A DNA stretch of 37,904 nt from TTA-H9 sp002071415 (GTDB lineage Bacteria > Bacteroidota > Bacteroidia > Bacteroidales > TTA-H9), in the NCBI GenBank assembly GCA_035411425.1, contig DAONSX010000022.1, positions 1-37,904 of the forward strand, in the 5' to 3' direction. Positions 1 to 8,444 of the stretch are shown piece by piece. Both the position numbers and the translations under genes were made by a program. A model generated the notes under the pieces. The model did no database searches. It was not told where the DNA came from and worked only from the letters and a program-made list of their open reading frames with translations. Position 1 is the first letter of the stretch, and every line of letters starts with the position of its first letter.

Positions 1-47
1 TGGCCTTGATTTTTGTTGTGCGGCGTATGAAAATTATTTTTTTTATG

Positions 48-55
48 TAAGTTTG
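48..55 (+). promoter_or_regulatory. Possible -7 promoter element for the kinase gene
   Basis: TAAGTTTG fits the Bacteroidota -7 consensus TAnnTTTG and lies 20 nt before the ATG at 76, giving a short 5' leader. No TTG is present at the -33 distance, so support is weak. Confidence 0.25.
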
Positions 56-75
56 TTAGTTCAAATCTTCGAATT

Positions 76-699
76 ATGGATGAAAAATATTACATCTGTA
101 TAGGACGTCAGATTGGAAGCGGGGGGAAGAAAATTAGCGAAAAACTTGCCCAAATCTTACAACTGCCCGTCTATGATAAGGAACTTATCCAAATGGCTTC
201 CAGAAAAAGCGGTTTACGAAGCGAGATTTTCGAGCAATTTGATGAAAAAGGAAGTCGTAGTCTGATAGGCGGATTGCTGGGAATGAGCAGTCCTATACCC
301 GATGAAATCTATGCACAATATTATTTAACCAATGAATCATTATTTGTGATCGAAAGTGATGTGATTCGTGAATTAGCTGCACAAAAATCATGTATCTTCC
401 TTGGCCGTTGCGCAGATTATGTGTTGAAAGACTGCGAACGTTGTTTGAATGTATTTATTTGCGCCAATTTTGAAGATAGAATAAAAACCATTGCGGAGAC
501 TTATCATTATCAGGTGAATAAAGCCAAAGATTTTATTAAGAAAATGGATAAAAAAAGAGCAGATTATTACAATTATTTTACGAATAAACATTGGGGCGTT
601 GCCGATTCATACCATCTCTGCATAAATTCATCCACCCTTGGTATCGATGAAACAGTAAATTTCATTTATTTGTTTGTTAAAAAGAATTTTGGAATCTGA
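76..699 (+). CDS. Cytidylate kinase-like family protein
   Basis: A 207-residue cytosolic protein of the cytidylate kinase-like family (P-loop kinase related to Cmk, which phosphorylates CMP/dCMP). The N-terminus has the glycine-rich loop CIGRQIGSGGKKI (residues 8-20), in the form typical of this branch, followed by LPVYDKELIQMAS. Residues around 107-113 (CIFLGRCADYVL) match the internal GR.AD motif of the family. The C-terminal part carries the basic lid-like stretch MDKKRADYYNYFTNKHWG. The last segment is a nucleoside-kinase-like helix. Start chosen at the first ATG after the AT-rich leader; length is normal for the family. The real substrate of this subfamily is not well established, so 'cytidylate' is by family only. 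It stands alone, convergent with the DUF58 gene. Confidence 0.85.
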   Translation: MDEKYYICIGRQIGSGGKKISEKLAQILQLPVYDKELIQMASRKSGLRSEIFEQFDEKGSRSLIGGLLGMSSPIPDEIYAQYYLTNESLFVIESDVIRELAAQKSCIFLGRCADYVLKDCERCLNVFICANFEDRIKTIAETYHYQVNKAKDFIKKMDKKRADYYNYFTNKHWGVADSYHLCINSSTLGIDETVNFIYLFVKKNFGI

Positions 700-878
700 T
701 ATGTGAAAGGTGATGAACGTGGTGGATGGGGAAGGGTGACTTATGGGGAATATAGCCATATGCCTGAGTGATACAGCAATAAATACCAGCTACCGTGAAA
801 TTCACTCCACCTAACTCGTAGTAAAATTCAAACAACTTACAACTTTCATCCTCAATCATTATCCTTTGTCCATCGAAC

Positions 879-1811
879 CTAATAAAGTCTCGAGCGCTTA
901 ATTAGGTAAGGGAGTAGAATCTGGTTGAATCCTTCGTGAATATCGGCTTCGACCAAATCAATATGATATTGACCGCAACGAAATTTTAATTCATCCAGAA
1001 AATTCTGCATCGAAGTCATGTATCGTTCTCTCAGTTCGTAGGGATTTAGTTTGATCTCTTTTCCGTTCTCTATATCCACAAAACGGTAAGGCCGGTTCTC
1101 GAAGTCGAAGTTTAACTCCAGCTGTTTGTCGATAGTATAGAAAAGAATGACTTCATGTTTGTTATGTCGAAGATGTTGCAAAGCATGGAATAATAATTCT
1201 GGCTCACCGGCTTTATCGAACATATCACTGAAAATGATCACCAGTGATCTTTTGTGAATGGATTCGGCGATCAAATGAAGTGAATCGGCAATGGAACTTT
1301 CGTGGGGACGAGATGGAGGCTGCGATTCTATTAATTTCTCTAATTCGGTGAATAAATAATGGATATGAATGGCACTGGAGCGAGCCTGAATGGTTTGGCT
1401 TATGTCATTATTAAAGATCGACAAGCCCACTGCATCTCTTTGCTGTTTAAACAAGAACATCAGAGCTGCGGCAGCATAAATCGAAAAAAGAAGTTTAGTG
1501 GGATGTTCAACATCGGGATACTGTATAGGTGGATAATACATCGAGGCCGAGGTATCCATGACCAGTTGACAGCGAAGATTCGTTTCTTCTTCGAATCGCT
1601 TCACGAATAATTTATCAGTCCGGGCATAAAGTTTCCAATCGATATTTCGGATAGGTTCGCCGGTATTGTATAGACGATGTTCGGCAAATTCAACCGAAAA
1701 GCCGTGATAAGGACTTTTGTGAAGGCCAGTGATAAAGCCTTCAACTACTTCCCGGGCAAAAAATTCCAGCCCGGTTAAGGGCTGAAAACGTAAAGGATCG
1801 ATAACTGGCAT
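879..1811 (-). CDS. DUF58 domain-containing protein (vWA-like)
   Basis: A 310-residue protein of the DUF58 family. These proteins have a von Willebrand A-like fold and usually work with MoxR-type AAA+ ATPases. Visible signatures are the GEPIRNIDWKLYARTDKLFV block near residues 50-70, then the MIDAS-like DTSASMYY (DxSxS) near residue 88, and a second conserved region LVIIFSDMFD near residue 190. No transmembrane segment is apparent, so it is the cytosolic short form. It is the last of three minus-strand genes dnaE-trxA-DUF58 with gaps of 44 and 73 nt, so co-transcription is plausible. No moxR or batA/batB partner lies in the window, which is unusual because the family is normally encoded beside its ATPase. 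Start is an ATG. Confidence 0.88.
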   Translation of the reverse strand: MPVIDPLRFQPLTGLEFFAREVVEGFITGLHKSPYHGFSVEFAEHRLYNTGEPIRNIDWKLYARTDKLFVKRFEEETNLRCQLVMDTSASMYYPPIQYPDVEHPTKLLFSIYAAAALMFLFKQQRDAVGLSIFNNDISQTIQARSSAIHIHYLFTELEKLIESQPPSRPHESSIADSLHLIAESIHKRSLVIIFSDMFDKAGEPELLFHALQHLRHNKHEVILFYTIDKQLELNFDFENRPYRFVDIENGKEIKLNPYELRERYMTSMQNFLDELKFRCGQYHIDLVEADIHEGFNQILLPYLIKRSRLY

Positions 1812-1884
1812 ATTCGCTCTTCGTGTGGGTAGACCTTACTTATTACATCCTTTTGCTTCGTAACGGCAATTTTTCGGACAACAA

Positions 1885-2202
1885 TCATAAAAGCTTTTCA
1901 ATCTTATTGACCAGGACCGATTTAGGAACGGTTCCAACTTGTTTGTCCACTATTTCTCCGTTCTTGAAAAATAGAATTGTAGGGATATTTCTGACTTTTA
2001 ATCGGATAGTGGTTTGTGGATTATTATCGACGTCGAGTTTTCCGACAACAACCTTTCCGGCATATTCCTTGGCCAGATCTTCGATGATGGGGGACAAGTT
2101 TCGGCATGGACCGCACCATTCGGCCCATAAGTCGACAATTACAGGTTTATCTGATTTCAGAACCACTTCTTCAAAATTCTGATCTGTAAGAATTTTAGCC
2201 AT
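1885..2202 (-). CDS. trxA: Thioredoxin
   Basis: A 105-residue thioredoxin, the cytosolic dithiol-disulfide reductant kept reduced by thioredoxin reductase. The active site WCGPC has its cysteines at residues 30 and 33 inside the classic DLWAEWCGPC strand. The buried Asp24, the cis-proline segment NIPTILFF and the C-terminal glycine region complete a full fold. There is no signal peptide, which separates it from secreted thioredoxin-like proteins. It lies between dnaE and the DUF58 gene in the same direction, but a promoter -7 match 26 nt upstream suggests it also has its own transcript. Confidence 0.97.
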   Translation of the reverse strand: MAKILTDQNFEEVVLKSDKPVIVDLWAEWCGPCRNLSPIIEDLAKEYAGKVVVGKLDVDNNPQTTIRLKVRNIPTILFFKNGEIVDKQVGTVPKSVLVNKIEKLL

Positions 2203-2228
2203 AATTGTAAATTTTTGTTGATGGATGA

Positions 2229-2236
2229 CAAAATTA
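2229..2236 (-). promoter_or_regulatory. Putative -7 element upstream of trxA
   Basis: On the minus strand this reads TAATTTTG, a perfect TAnnTTTG match. It lies in the dnaE-trxA gap, with a predicted start of transcription about 20 nt before the trxA ATG. There is no clear -33 TTG. Confidence 0.4.
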
Positions 2237-2246
2237 ATTCTTTCTC

Positions 2247-5200
2247 TCAGAGTGAATCAGACCAGTATTTTTTTTTGAAAAATTTGAAAAAAATACCGTC
2301 GATTTTCTTCAATTCTCTGGCAAAGCCTGATGTATTGATAAGCAAGTTATCGTTTTCGAAATTTAGCGATAGCTGATCTGCTGGATCGAATACCGTGAAA
2401 GATACGGTTGAGGTACCGGGGTTTTCTCGAATTGATTGGTCAAGCTGTTGAATTAAATGGTCATCCATTATTGGCAAGGGAATGAAAACTTGAGTTTTTT
2501 CCACCCAGTTATCGAGCGCATCCGAAAGTAAACCAATTTGGTTTATTCCCAATTCGTAGGAAGAACCATTGAAACGTTGCTTTGCTGTAGCTCTTATCAG
2601 AATATTGCTTCCTGGCGTCAATAAGTGCTTGTATTTGAGATATTGTTCTGAAAACAAGGTAACAGAGTATGTTTCATCAAAATCCTCCAAAACTATCGAG
2701 CAGTAAATTTTATTGTTTTTTCCATATCTCTCCTTGGCTTCCGAGACCATAGCTGCGAAAATGATTTCCTTGCCGGCGTGAGCTTCGAGGTCATTTTTAA
2801 AATCCTTGATACTATGGGTGCATAAATTGTCGATTTCCAATTTGAATAAATCCAGGGGATGGCCTGAGATATAAAAACCGGTTACTTCTTTTTCGTAATG
2901 AAGCCTTGTAAGCTGATCCCAAGGTTCGCATGCCGGTAGCTCGATTTTAGGAAGAGCAAATTCTTCGAATTCCCCAAACAAACTCATCTGGCTCGATTGC
3001 TTTCTTGCTTGAAACAAGGAAGCATGTCGTAAGAGCTTTTCGATGAAAGCGGGTTCATCTTCCCGGCTTTTGTGAAAGAATTGAGCTCTGTGAATGTTTT
3101 GGAAGCCATCGAGTGCACCAGCCATAATCAATGACTCGAGTGTTCTTTTGTTGATGGCTTTCAAATTTAACCGAAAAATGAAATCCTCGAGTGAAGTATA
3201 AAGTCCATTTTCTCTTTCTTTTATGATGGAATTAGCTGCATTTTCGCCAACATTTTTGATGGCAGTAAGCCCAAACCTTATTTCATTTTTTTTATTTACA
3301 AAAAAGTTTAGTTGACTCTCATTCACATCAGGCCCCAGTACATTTATTCCCATTCTCTGACATTCATCGATATAATAGGTTATTTTTTTAATGTCGTTCA
3401 AGTTATGGGTTAGGACTGCAGCCATGTATTCTGCAGGAAAATTTGCCTTGAGATAAGCTGTTTGATATGCCAGAATAGAATAGGCAGTAGAGTGTGATCG
3501 GTTGAAGCCATATTGGGCAAACTTGAGCATAGTTTCAAAGACTTCGGAAGCTGTTTCGACAGTAACTCCTTTATTTAACGCACCTTGAATGAAGATTTCC
3601 TTTTGTTGTGCCATTACAACCGGGTCCTTTTTCCCCATCGCTCTGCGAAGAATATCGGCGCTTCCGAGAGTAAAACCTCCCATTTTTTGTGCTACCTGCA
3701 TAATCTGTTCCTGATAAATCATAATTCCCTGAGTGTCTTCCAGAATGTTGCGAAGCATGTCATGAGGATAGGTAACCTTTTCGCGTCCTTTTTTTCGATT
3801 GATATACATGGGGATATATTGCATGGGGCCGGGACGATATAAAGCGTTCATGGCAATCAAGTCTTCGATATGCTCGGGTTTCAGTTCCCTCAGGTACATG
3901 CGCATTCCTTCCGATTCGAATTGAAATGTGCCTATGGTATCGCCTTTTTGGTAAAGTTGAAATGTCAAGGGATCATCGAGCGGAATGTTGTCGATGTCAA
4001 TAGTAATAGAGCGATTGAGCTTGATGTTGTGTAATGCTTCTCGAATAATGCTCAAGGTCTTCAGTCCTAAGAAATCCATTTTCAACATTCCCACTGATTC
4101 CATTGATTTACCTTCGAACTGGGTAACCAGTAATTGGCTGTCCTTTTGGGTAGCCATGGGTATGTATTTCTTCAAATCATCGGGGCCTATGATTACACCG
4201 CAGGCGTGGGTTCCAGTTTGCCTTACCGAGCCTTCTAAGATTCTGGCGTATTCAATTACCTTTTGAATCTTTTCATCAGATCCTTTCGCCGCCTGTTCGA
4301 GTTCAGGAACTTCCTCTATGGCTTCCTGCAATTTAATGCCCAACCTGTCGGGTATCAGTTTTGCCAGTCGGTCAGCTTCAGAAAGAGGCAGCCCTATTAC
4401 CCTTGCAACGTCTCTGATAGCCGATTTTGCTGCCATACTTCCAAAAGTAATAATTTGTGCTACATGGTCTTCTCCGTATTTCTCTGCTACGTAATTTAAA
4501 ACGTTTTGCCGGCCTTCATCATCGAAATCTACATCGATATCGGGCATAGATATTCGTTCGGGGTTGAGAAAGCGTTCGAACAGAAGGTTGTAACGAATGG
4601 GATCGATGTTGGTAATTCCAATGGCATAAGCTACAGCCGAGCCTGTAGCTGAGCCTCTGCCTGGTCCTACAATCACATCCATCCGCCGTGCAGCATTGAT
4701 AAAATCCTGCACGATAAGAAAATATCCCGAAAATCCCATGTTTTTAATCACTTCCAGCTCGTAATCGAGCCTCTGCTTGATTTCGTCAGTCATTTCAGGG
4801 TATTTTCTTTGGCTACCTTCAAAAGTCAAATAACGTAAATATTCATTTTCATCAGTAAATTCTTCAGGAAGTGGAAAACGAGGAAGCAAGATACTTCGTT
4901 TCAACTTGTATTTTTCCACTTTTTCGGCTAAGCTAACCGTATTTTCGATGGCTTCGGGAAAATCCTTGAAAATCTCTGCCATCTCATCCGGGCTCCTTAA
5001 ATATTCATTCCCCGTATATACCAGATTTGTGTCGGTTTCGAGATTCTTCGGATCAGTATTTAGCTTGATGAGAATTTTATGCGCTTCGAAATCGCTCTTA
5101 TTGATGAAATGAACATCGTTGGTAGCAATCAACGGAACATCGCATCTTTTCGAAAGTATGCCAAGAGCCGAATTGACCGTTTCCTGCTCGGGAATCCCAT

Positions 5201-5717
5201 GACGCATCAATTCTAGATAAAAATCTTCACCAAAAATTTCTTTGTATTCCCAAACAACTTTTTCGGCTTCATCAATTCCATTCTGTAATATGGTTTTTGC
5301 AATCTCTCCTCCCAGACATGCCGAAGAAGCTATGATCCCCTCATGATATTCCTGGAGCAATTCCTTGTCGATTCTTGGAACGTAATATATGCCCTCTTTG
5401 AATGCCAGTGTACTCAAAATGCAAATATTATGGTATCCTGTTAAATTTTTCGCAAGTAAAATCAAGTGGTAACCTCTATTATCATGGTCTTTACGGCTTT
5501 TTTTAGCGATATAGAATTCAGCTCCAAGAATAGGTTTTATTCCTTCATTTGAGGCTGCTTCATGCATCTCGAAGGCACCATATAAATTCCCATGATCGGT
5601 CAATGCAATGGCAGGCATGCCTAAATCTTTAGCCTTCTTTACAAGCTCAGAAATCTTTGCAGCCCCATCTAATAGCGAATAATGGGAATGCACATGCAAG
5701 TGGACAAACTCACTCAT
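2247..5717 (-). CDS. dnaE: DNA polymerase III alpha subunit
   Basis: The 1156-residue replicative polymerase subunit, normal length for DnaE. Domains in order: an N-terminal PHP domain beginning FVHLHVHSHYSLLDG (residues 4-18) with metal-ligand-like histidines retained; the polymerase palm, whose catalytic carboxylates are in PDIDVDFDDEGR near residue 393; fingers with GPGRGSATGS; helix-hairpin-helix and OB-fold regions in the C-terminal third. QMSLFGEF near residue 911 fits the internal beta-clamp-binding motif. There is no N-terminal exonuclease, so this is DnaE, not PolC. ATG start, with a -7 match TAATTTTG 45 nt upstream. First gene of the dnaE-trxA-DUF58 run. Confidence 0.98.
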   Translation of the reverse strand: MSEFVHLHVHSHYSLLDGAAKISELVKKAKDLGMPAIALTDHGNLYGAFEMHEAASNEGIKPILGAEFYIAKKSRKDHDNRGYHLILLAKNLTGYHNICILSTLAFKEGIYYVPRIDKELLQEYHEGIIASSACLGGEIAKTILQNGIDEAEKVVWEYKEIFGEDFYLELMRHGIPEQETVNSALGILSKRCDVPLIATNDVHFINKSDFEAHKILIKLNTDPKNLETDTNLVYTGNEYLRSPDEMAEIFKDFPEAIENTVSLAEKVEKYKLKRSILLPRFPLPEEFTDENEYLRYLTFEGSQRKYPEMTDEIKQRLDYELEVIKNMGFSGYFLIVQDFINAARRMDVIVGPGRGSATGSAVAYAIGITNIDPIRYNLLFERFLNPERISMPDIDVDFDDEGRQNVLNYVAEKYGEDHVAQIITFGSMAAKSAIRDVARVIGLPLSEADRLAKLIPDRLGIKLQEAIEEVPELEQAAKGSDEKIQKVIEYARILEGSVRQTGTHACGVIIGPDDLKKYIPMATQKDSQLLVTQFEGKSMESVGMLKMDFLGLKTLSIIREALHNIKLNRSITIDIDNIPLDDPLTFQLYQKGDTIGTFQFESEGMRMYLRELKPEHIEDLIAMNALYRPGPMQYIPMYINRKKGREKVTYPHDMLRNILEDTQGIMIYQEQIMQVAQKMGGFTLGSADILRRAMGKKDPVVMAQQKEIFIQGALNKGVTVETASEVFETMLKFAQYGFNRSHSTAYSILAYQTAYLKANFPAEYMAAVLTHNLNDIKKITYYIDECQRMGINVLGPDVNESQLNFFVNKKNEIRFGLTAIKNVGENAANSIIKERENGLYTSLEDFIFRLNLKAINKRTLESLIMAGALDGFQNIHRAQFFHKSREDEPAFIEKLLRHASLFQARKQSSQMSLFGEFEEFALPKIELPACEPWDQLTRLHYEKEVTGFYISGHPLDLFKLEIDNLCTHSIKDFKNDLEAHAGKEIIFAAMVSEAKERYGKNNKIYCSIVLEDFDETYSVTLFSEQYLKYKHLLTPGSNILIRATAKQRFNGSSYELGINQIGLLSDALDNWVEKTQVFIPLPIMDDHLIQQLDQSIRENPGTSTVSFTVFDPADQLSLNFENDNLLINTSGFARELKKIDGIFFKFFKKKYWSDSL

Positions 5718-5761
5718 TATAAAGACAATATTTTATTTATTCTGAATTGAATTGTGGTTTC

Positions 5762-5769
5762 CAAAATTA
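5762..5769 (-). promoter_or_regulatory. Putative -7 element upstream of dnaE
   Basis: Minus-strand TAATTTTG, identical to the element upstream of trxA, asnS, rpoN and the YitT pair. It predicts a leader of about 35-40 nt for dnaE. The -33 region has no clear TTG. Confidence 0.4.
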
Positions 5770-5785
5770 GCCAATCCCCGGCATT

Positions 5786-6100
5786 ATGAATGACAGAATA
5801 TCAAAAAATAGCCATAAATCCTCGAACTTTTCTTTAGAATTTGAGGGAACAATGCCCCTTCGTACGATAAGGCAAGAACTTCTCAGACGTAAAAATACGG
5901 CGAGTATAATTAAGATGGGGGATAATCTCCTTCCTTTACAGGGAAGCTCACTATTCGTTATTGAAAAAATTATATTTCAACAAAATATACCCCTAATTCT
6001 TTCCCTTAAGCCTATTTTTTCAGATTCTTTTTTTATTTCCATTTTCGAAACACAAAAAGACTACAACCCTCTAAAGGAAGTACGATCTTTTCGGAGTTGA
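5786..6100 (+). CDS. Doubtful hypothetical ORF
   Basis: An open frame of 104 codons with an ATG start, lying between the divergently placed dnaE promoter and the end of the arsR gene. It is rich in Ser, Ile, Phe and Leu and has no recognisable motif, signal peptide or clear membrane segment. Its only support is length in an AT-rich gap. It would be tail-to-tail with the ArsR gene, one base apart. Probably a chance frame. Confidence 0.15.
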   Translation: MNDRISKNSHKSSNFSLEFEGTMPLRTIRQELLRRKNTASIIKMGDNLLPLQGSSLFVIEKIIFQQNIPLILSLKPIFSDSFFISIFETQKDYNPLKEVRSFRS

Positions 6101-6101
6101 C

Positions 6102-6404
6102 TTAATGACTGTCGCAACGGTCTAGGCAGTCGACAATTTGGGTTAGAGCATCATTCTTCAAAGAGTAGTAAATTTTTTTCCCATCTCTTTTCGAAACCAA
6201 TATTCCTTTGTTTTTCAGGATGTTCAAATGATGAGAAGCAGCGGCTTGTTCTATCCCTAATTTTTCATAAATCTCGGTAACGTTCATTTTAGGAGTACTC
6301 GTCAACATATCGATGATGGCGATACGCATAGGATGAGCCAATGCACGCAATCTGCTTGCCGCCAATTCCAGCCGAGCAATATCTAATTTTTTCTGTTTCG
6401 ACAT
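6102..6404 (-). CDS. ArsR-family winged-helix transcriptional regulator
   Basis: A 100-residue regulator of the ArsR/SmtB family. The core is a winged helix: LRALAHPMRIAIIDML leads into the fold, EIYEKLGIEQAAASHHLNIL is the recognition-helix region, and GILVSKRDGKKIYYSL is the beta-wing. The classic alpha-3 ELCVCDL metal site is absent, but the extreme C-terminus ends CLDRCDSH, so a C-terminal thiol site is possible. I start it at the ATG at 6404. The longer frame from a TTG at 6431 would begin at or before the predicted transcription start, because a good promoter occupies 6429-6458. Target genes are not evident; neighbours are dnaE (-) and asnS (+). Confidence 0.9.
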   Translation of the reverse strand: MSKQKKLDIARLELAASRLRALAHPMRIAIIDMLTSTPKMNVTEIYEKLGIEQAAASHHLNILKNKGILVSKRDGKKIYYSLKNDALTQIVDCLDRCDSH

Positions 6405-6428
6405 CTTTTTTAAGGCTTTAAGTTTTTG

Positions 6429-6458
6429 CAAAAATAATCATTCCCATATTTCAAACAA
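6429..6458 (-). promoter_or_regulatory. Promoter of the arsR-type gene
   Basis: On the minus strand a -33 TTG (6456-6458), a 19-nt spacer and a -7 TATTTTTG (6429-6436) match the Bacteroidota consensus TTG/N17-23/TAnnTTTG. This site decides the start of the downstream gene in favour of the ATG at 6404. Confidence 0.55.
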
Positions 6459-6836
6459 GTAGATATATAAATAAGCGATTTATTCTTCCGGGAAATGCCA
6501 GCATTATAAATCCAAGAGATTTATTGGGTTTTCTTATTAAGAAATTATCAGTCGTTTATTGGTTTGTTATAAAATTGGGCGTTGATAAAGTCGGGGAAGC
6601 TGAAGGGAAACCTTTGAAACGGCTTCGAAACCGTCGGTAAATGACATGATTCCTTTTACATGTAGGAGGAAGAAATCCTTGCTCATCATTACTTACTTGG
6701 AGGCACTCTGCCCTAAAATTCAACAATCAGATCGATTCTTTTGCAAGATCATTGAGCTTTGCGTTTGAGGCAATGATATTATTTCTATTATGGGAGAAAG
6801 GATCGATCACTTTTCTGTCGTTACAAAAATTGCTCT
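6459..6836. other. Intergenic region between arsR and asnS
   Basis: About 380 nt without a supported gene. It holds a perfect 7-bp inverted repeat ATAAATC/GATTTAT with a 5-nt loop at 6506-6524. A short GC-richer block at 6590-6640 contains a small ACGG/CCGT inverted repeat. One plus-strand frame stays open for about 70 codons to 6640 but has no ATG. No tRNA or known RNA family could be recognised. Confidence 0.4.
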
Positions 6837-6844
6837 TAATTTTG
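6837..6844 (+). promoter_or_regulatory. Putative -7 element upstream of asnS
   Basis: TAATTTTG, a perfect TAnnTTTG match, 36 nt before the asnS ATG. At the -33 distance only TTTTCTG (6811-6817) is present, a poor match to TTG. Confidence 0.45.
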
Positions 6845-6880
6845 CAAACTCGATAAAAAGATGTAAAATATTCCCTTTAT

Positions 6881-8269
6881 ATGCAGAGAACGAAAATTAT
6901 TGATCTATTGAGATCGGAAGAGATTGGATTGAAAGTAAGAGTGATGGGTTGGGTGAGGACTCGTCGCGGAAATAAGAATATTGCCTTTATTGCTTTGAAT
7001 GATGGTTCTACTATTCATCATCTTCAAATAGTAGCGGAATTGGAAAAATTTGACGAAGAAACGATAAAGCGTATTACTACGGGTTGTGCTTTACAAGTGG
7101 AAGGCAGGCTTGTAGAATCGCCGGCTAAAGGCCAACCCGTAGAATTGGCGGCCGAAAAAATCGAGATCTTAGGAGAAGCTAATCCCGAATCTTATCCCCT
7201 TCAAAAAAAAGGTCATAGTTTGGAATTTTTACGTTCCATAGCTCATTTACGCCCCCGCACCAATACTTTTGGAGCAGTTCTTCGTATTCGTCATGCCCTC
7301 GCATTTGCCATCCATAAATTTTTCAACGACAAAGGATTCGTTTATGTAAATACTCCCATCATTACTGCTACCGATGCCGAAGGCGCAGGTGAAATGTTCA
7401 GAGTGACTACCCTCGATATCAATCATCCACCAAGAAAACCGGATGGAGGTGTTGATTTTTCGAAAGATTTTTTCGGCAGGGAAACCAATCTGACAGTTTC
7501 GGGGCAATTGGAAGCAGAACTTGTAGCCCTCGCCCTGTCACAGGTTTATACCTTCGGACCGACCTTCAGAGCCGAAAATTCCAACACTCCACGACATTTG
7601 GCAGAATTCTGGATGATCGAACCCGAAATGGCCTTTTACGATATCAATGAAAATATGGACCTCGCCGAAGAATTTCTAAAATACTTGATTTCCTATACCC
7701 TCGAACATTGCATGGATGACTTGAAATTTCTGAATCGGATGTGTGATGAAGATTTGATTAACCGTTTAGAAAATGTGGTTCAGTCAAAATTCGAGCGTTT
7801 AACTTATACCGAGGCAATGACGATTCTCGAGAGTTCGGGTCTGAAATTCGAATTTCCATTAGGCTGGGGCAATGATTTACAGGCAGAACACGAACGTTAC
7901 CTCGTCGAGAAACATTTCGGCCGCCCGGTTATCCTTACAGATTATCCGAAAAATATCAAAGCCTTTTACATGAAACAAAACCACGATGGCAAAACCGTGC
8001 GTGCTATGGATGTTCTGTTCCCACGTATTGGCGAAATTATTGGAGGTTCACAGCGTGAAGAAAATCTTGAGGCTCTGCTCGATAGAATTCATGAACTCGG
8101 AATGAATGAGAAAGAACTCTGGTGGTACATCGATTCGCGACGATTTGGAACCGTACCCCACAGTGGATTTGGACTTGGTTTCGAACGCCTTGTGCAATTC
8201 GTAACAGGAATGAGCAACATACGTGATGTGATTCCATTCCCCCGTACACCCCAAAATGCCGAATTCTAA
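6881..8269 (+). CDS. asnS: Asparagine--tRNA ligase
   Basis: A 462-residue class IIb aminoacyl-tRNA synthetase that charges tRNA-Asn with asparagine in the cytosol. The N-terminal OB-fold anticodon-binding domain runs from about residue 15 to 100 (VRVMGWVRTRRGNKNIAFI). The catalytic domain shows motif 2 as FRAENSNTPRHLAEFW near residue 230 and motif 3 as GFGLGFERLVQFVTG near residue 435. Extended sequence around these motifs fits AsnS better than AspS, and the length equals that of bacterial AsnS (about 465). The C-terminal PFPRTPQNAEF is the usual class IIb ending. ATG start 36 nt behind a -7 match; next gene rpoN follows after 175 nt. Confidence 0.97.
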   Translation: MQRTKIIDLLRSEEIGLKVRVMGWVRTRRGNKNIAFIALNDGSTIHHLQIVAELEKFDEETIKRITTGCALQVEGRLVESPAKGQPVELAAEKIEILGEANPESYPLQKKGHSLEFLRSIAHLRPRTNTFGAVLRIRHALAFAIHKFFNDKGFVYVNTPIITATDAEGAGEMFRVTTLDINHPPRKPDGGVDFSKDFFGRETNLTVSGQLEAELVALALSQVYTFGPTFRAENSNTPRHLAEFWMIEPEMAFYDINENMDLAEEFLKYLISYTLEHCMDDLKFLNRMCDEDLINRLENVVQSKFERLTYTEAMTILESSGLKFEFPLGWGNDLQAEHERYLVEKHFGRPVILTDYPKNIKAFYMKQNHDGKTVRAMDVLFPRIGEIIGGSQREENLEALLDRIHELGMNEKELWWYIDSRRFGTVPHSGFGLGFERLVQFVTGMSNIRDVIPFPRTPQNAEF

Positions 8270-8347
8270 CAAATAGAGGCAATCCCTTTTATTTCTGGGG
8301 TTTTCTAATTTATTTCCTGTATGGCAATCCCATAAATAAAAAATGAT

Positions 8348-8355
8348 TAATTTTG
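8348..8355 (+). promoter_or_regulatory. Putative -7 element upstream of rpoN
   Basis: TAATTTTG, the same octamer as before asnS, trxA and dnaE. It predicts a leader of about 80 nt before the rpoN ATG. No -33 TTG at the right distance. Confidence 0.35.
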
Positions 8356-8444
8356 TTGATGCTTCAAATCAAGTGAATCGACCCACTCGAAATGATATAA
8401 ACAAATTTCAATTCGAAAAGTATAAATAAGCGCCATAATCAATT

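Noticed and set aside
677..859. 60-codon minus-strand frame between the kinase and DUF58 genes
   Set aside because: It overlaps the end of the kinase gene, has no motif or promoter, and is rich in His and Cys in an unusual way; likely chance.
6815..6829. 15-nt string CTGTCGTTACAAAAA shared with the minus strand at 34226-34240
   Set aside because: About one such match is expected by chance in a window of this size, and the flanks do not align.
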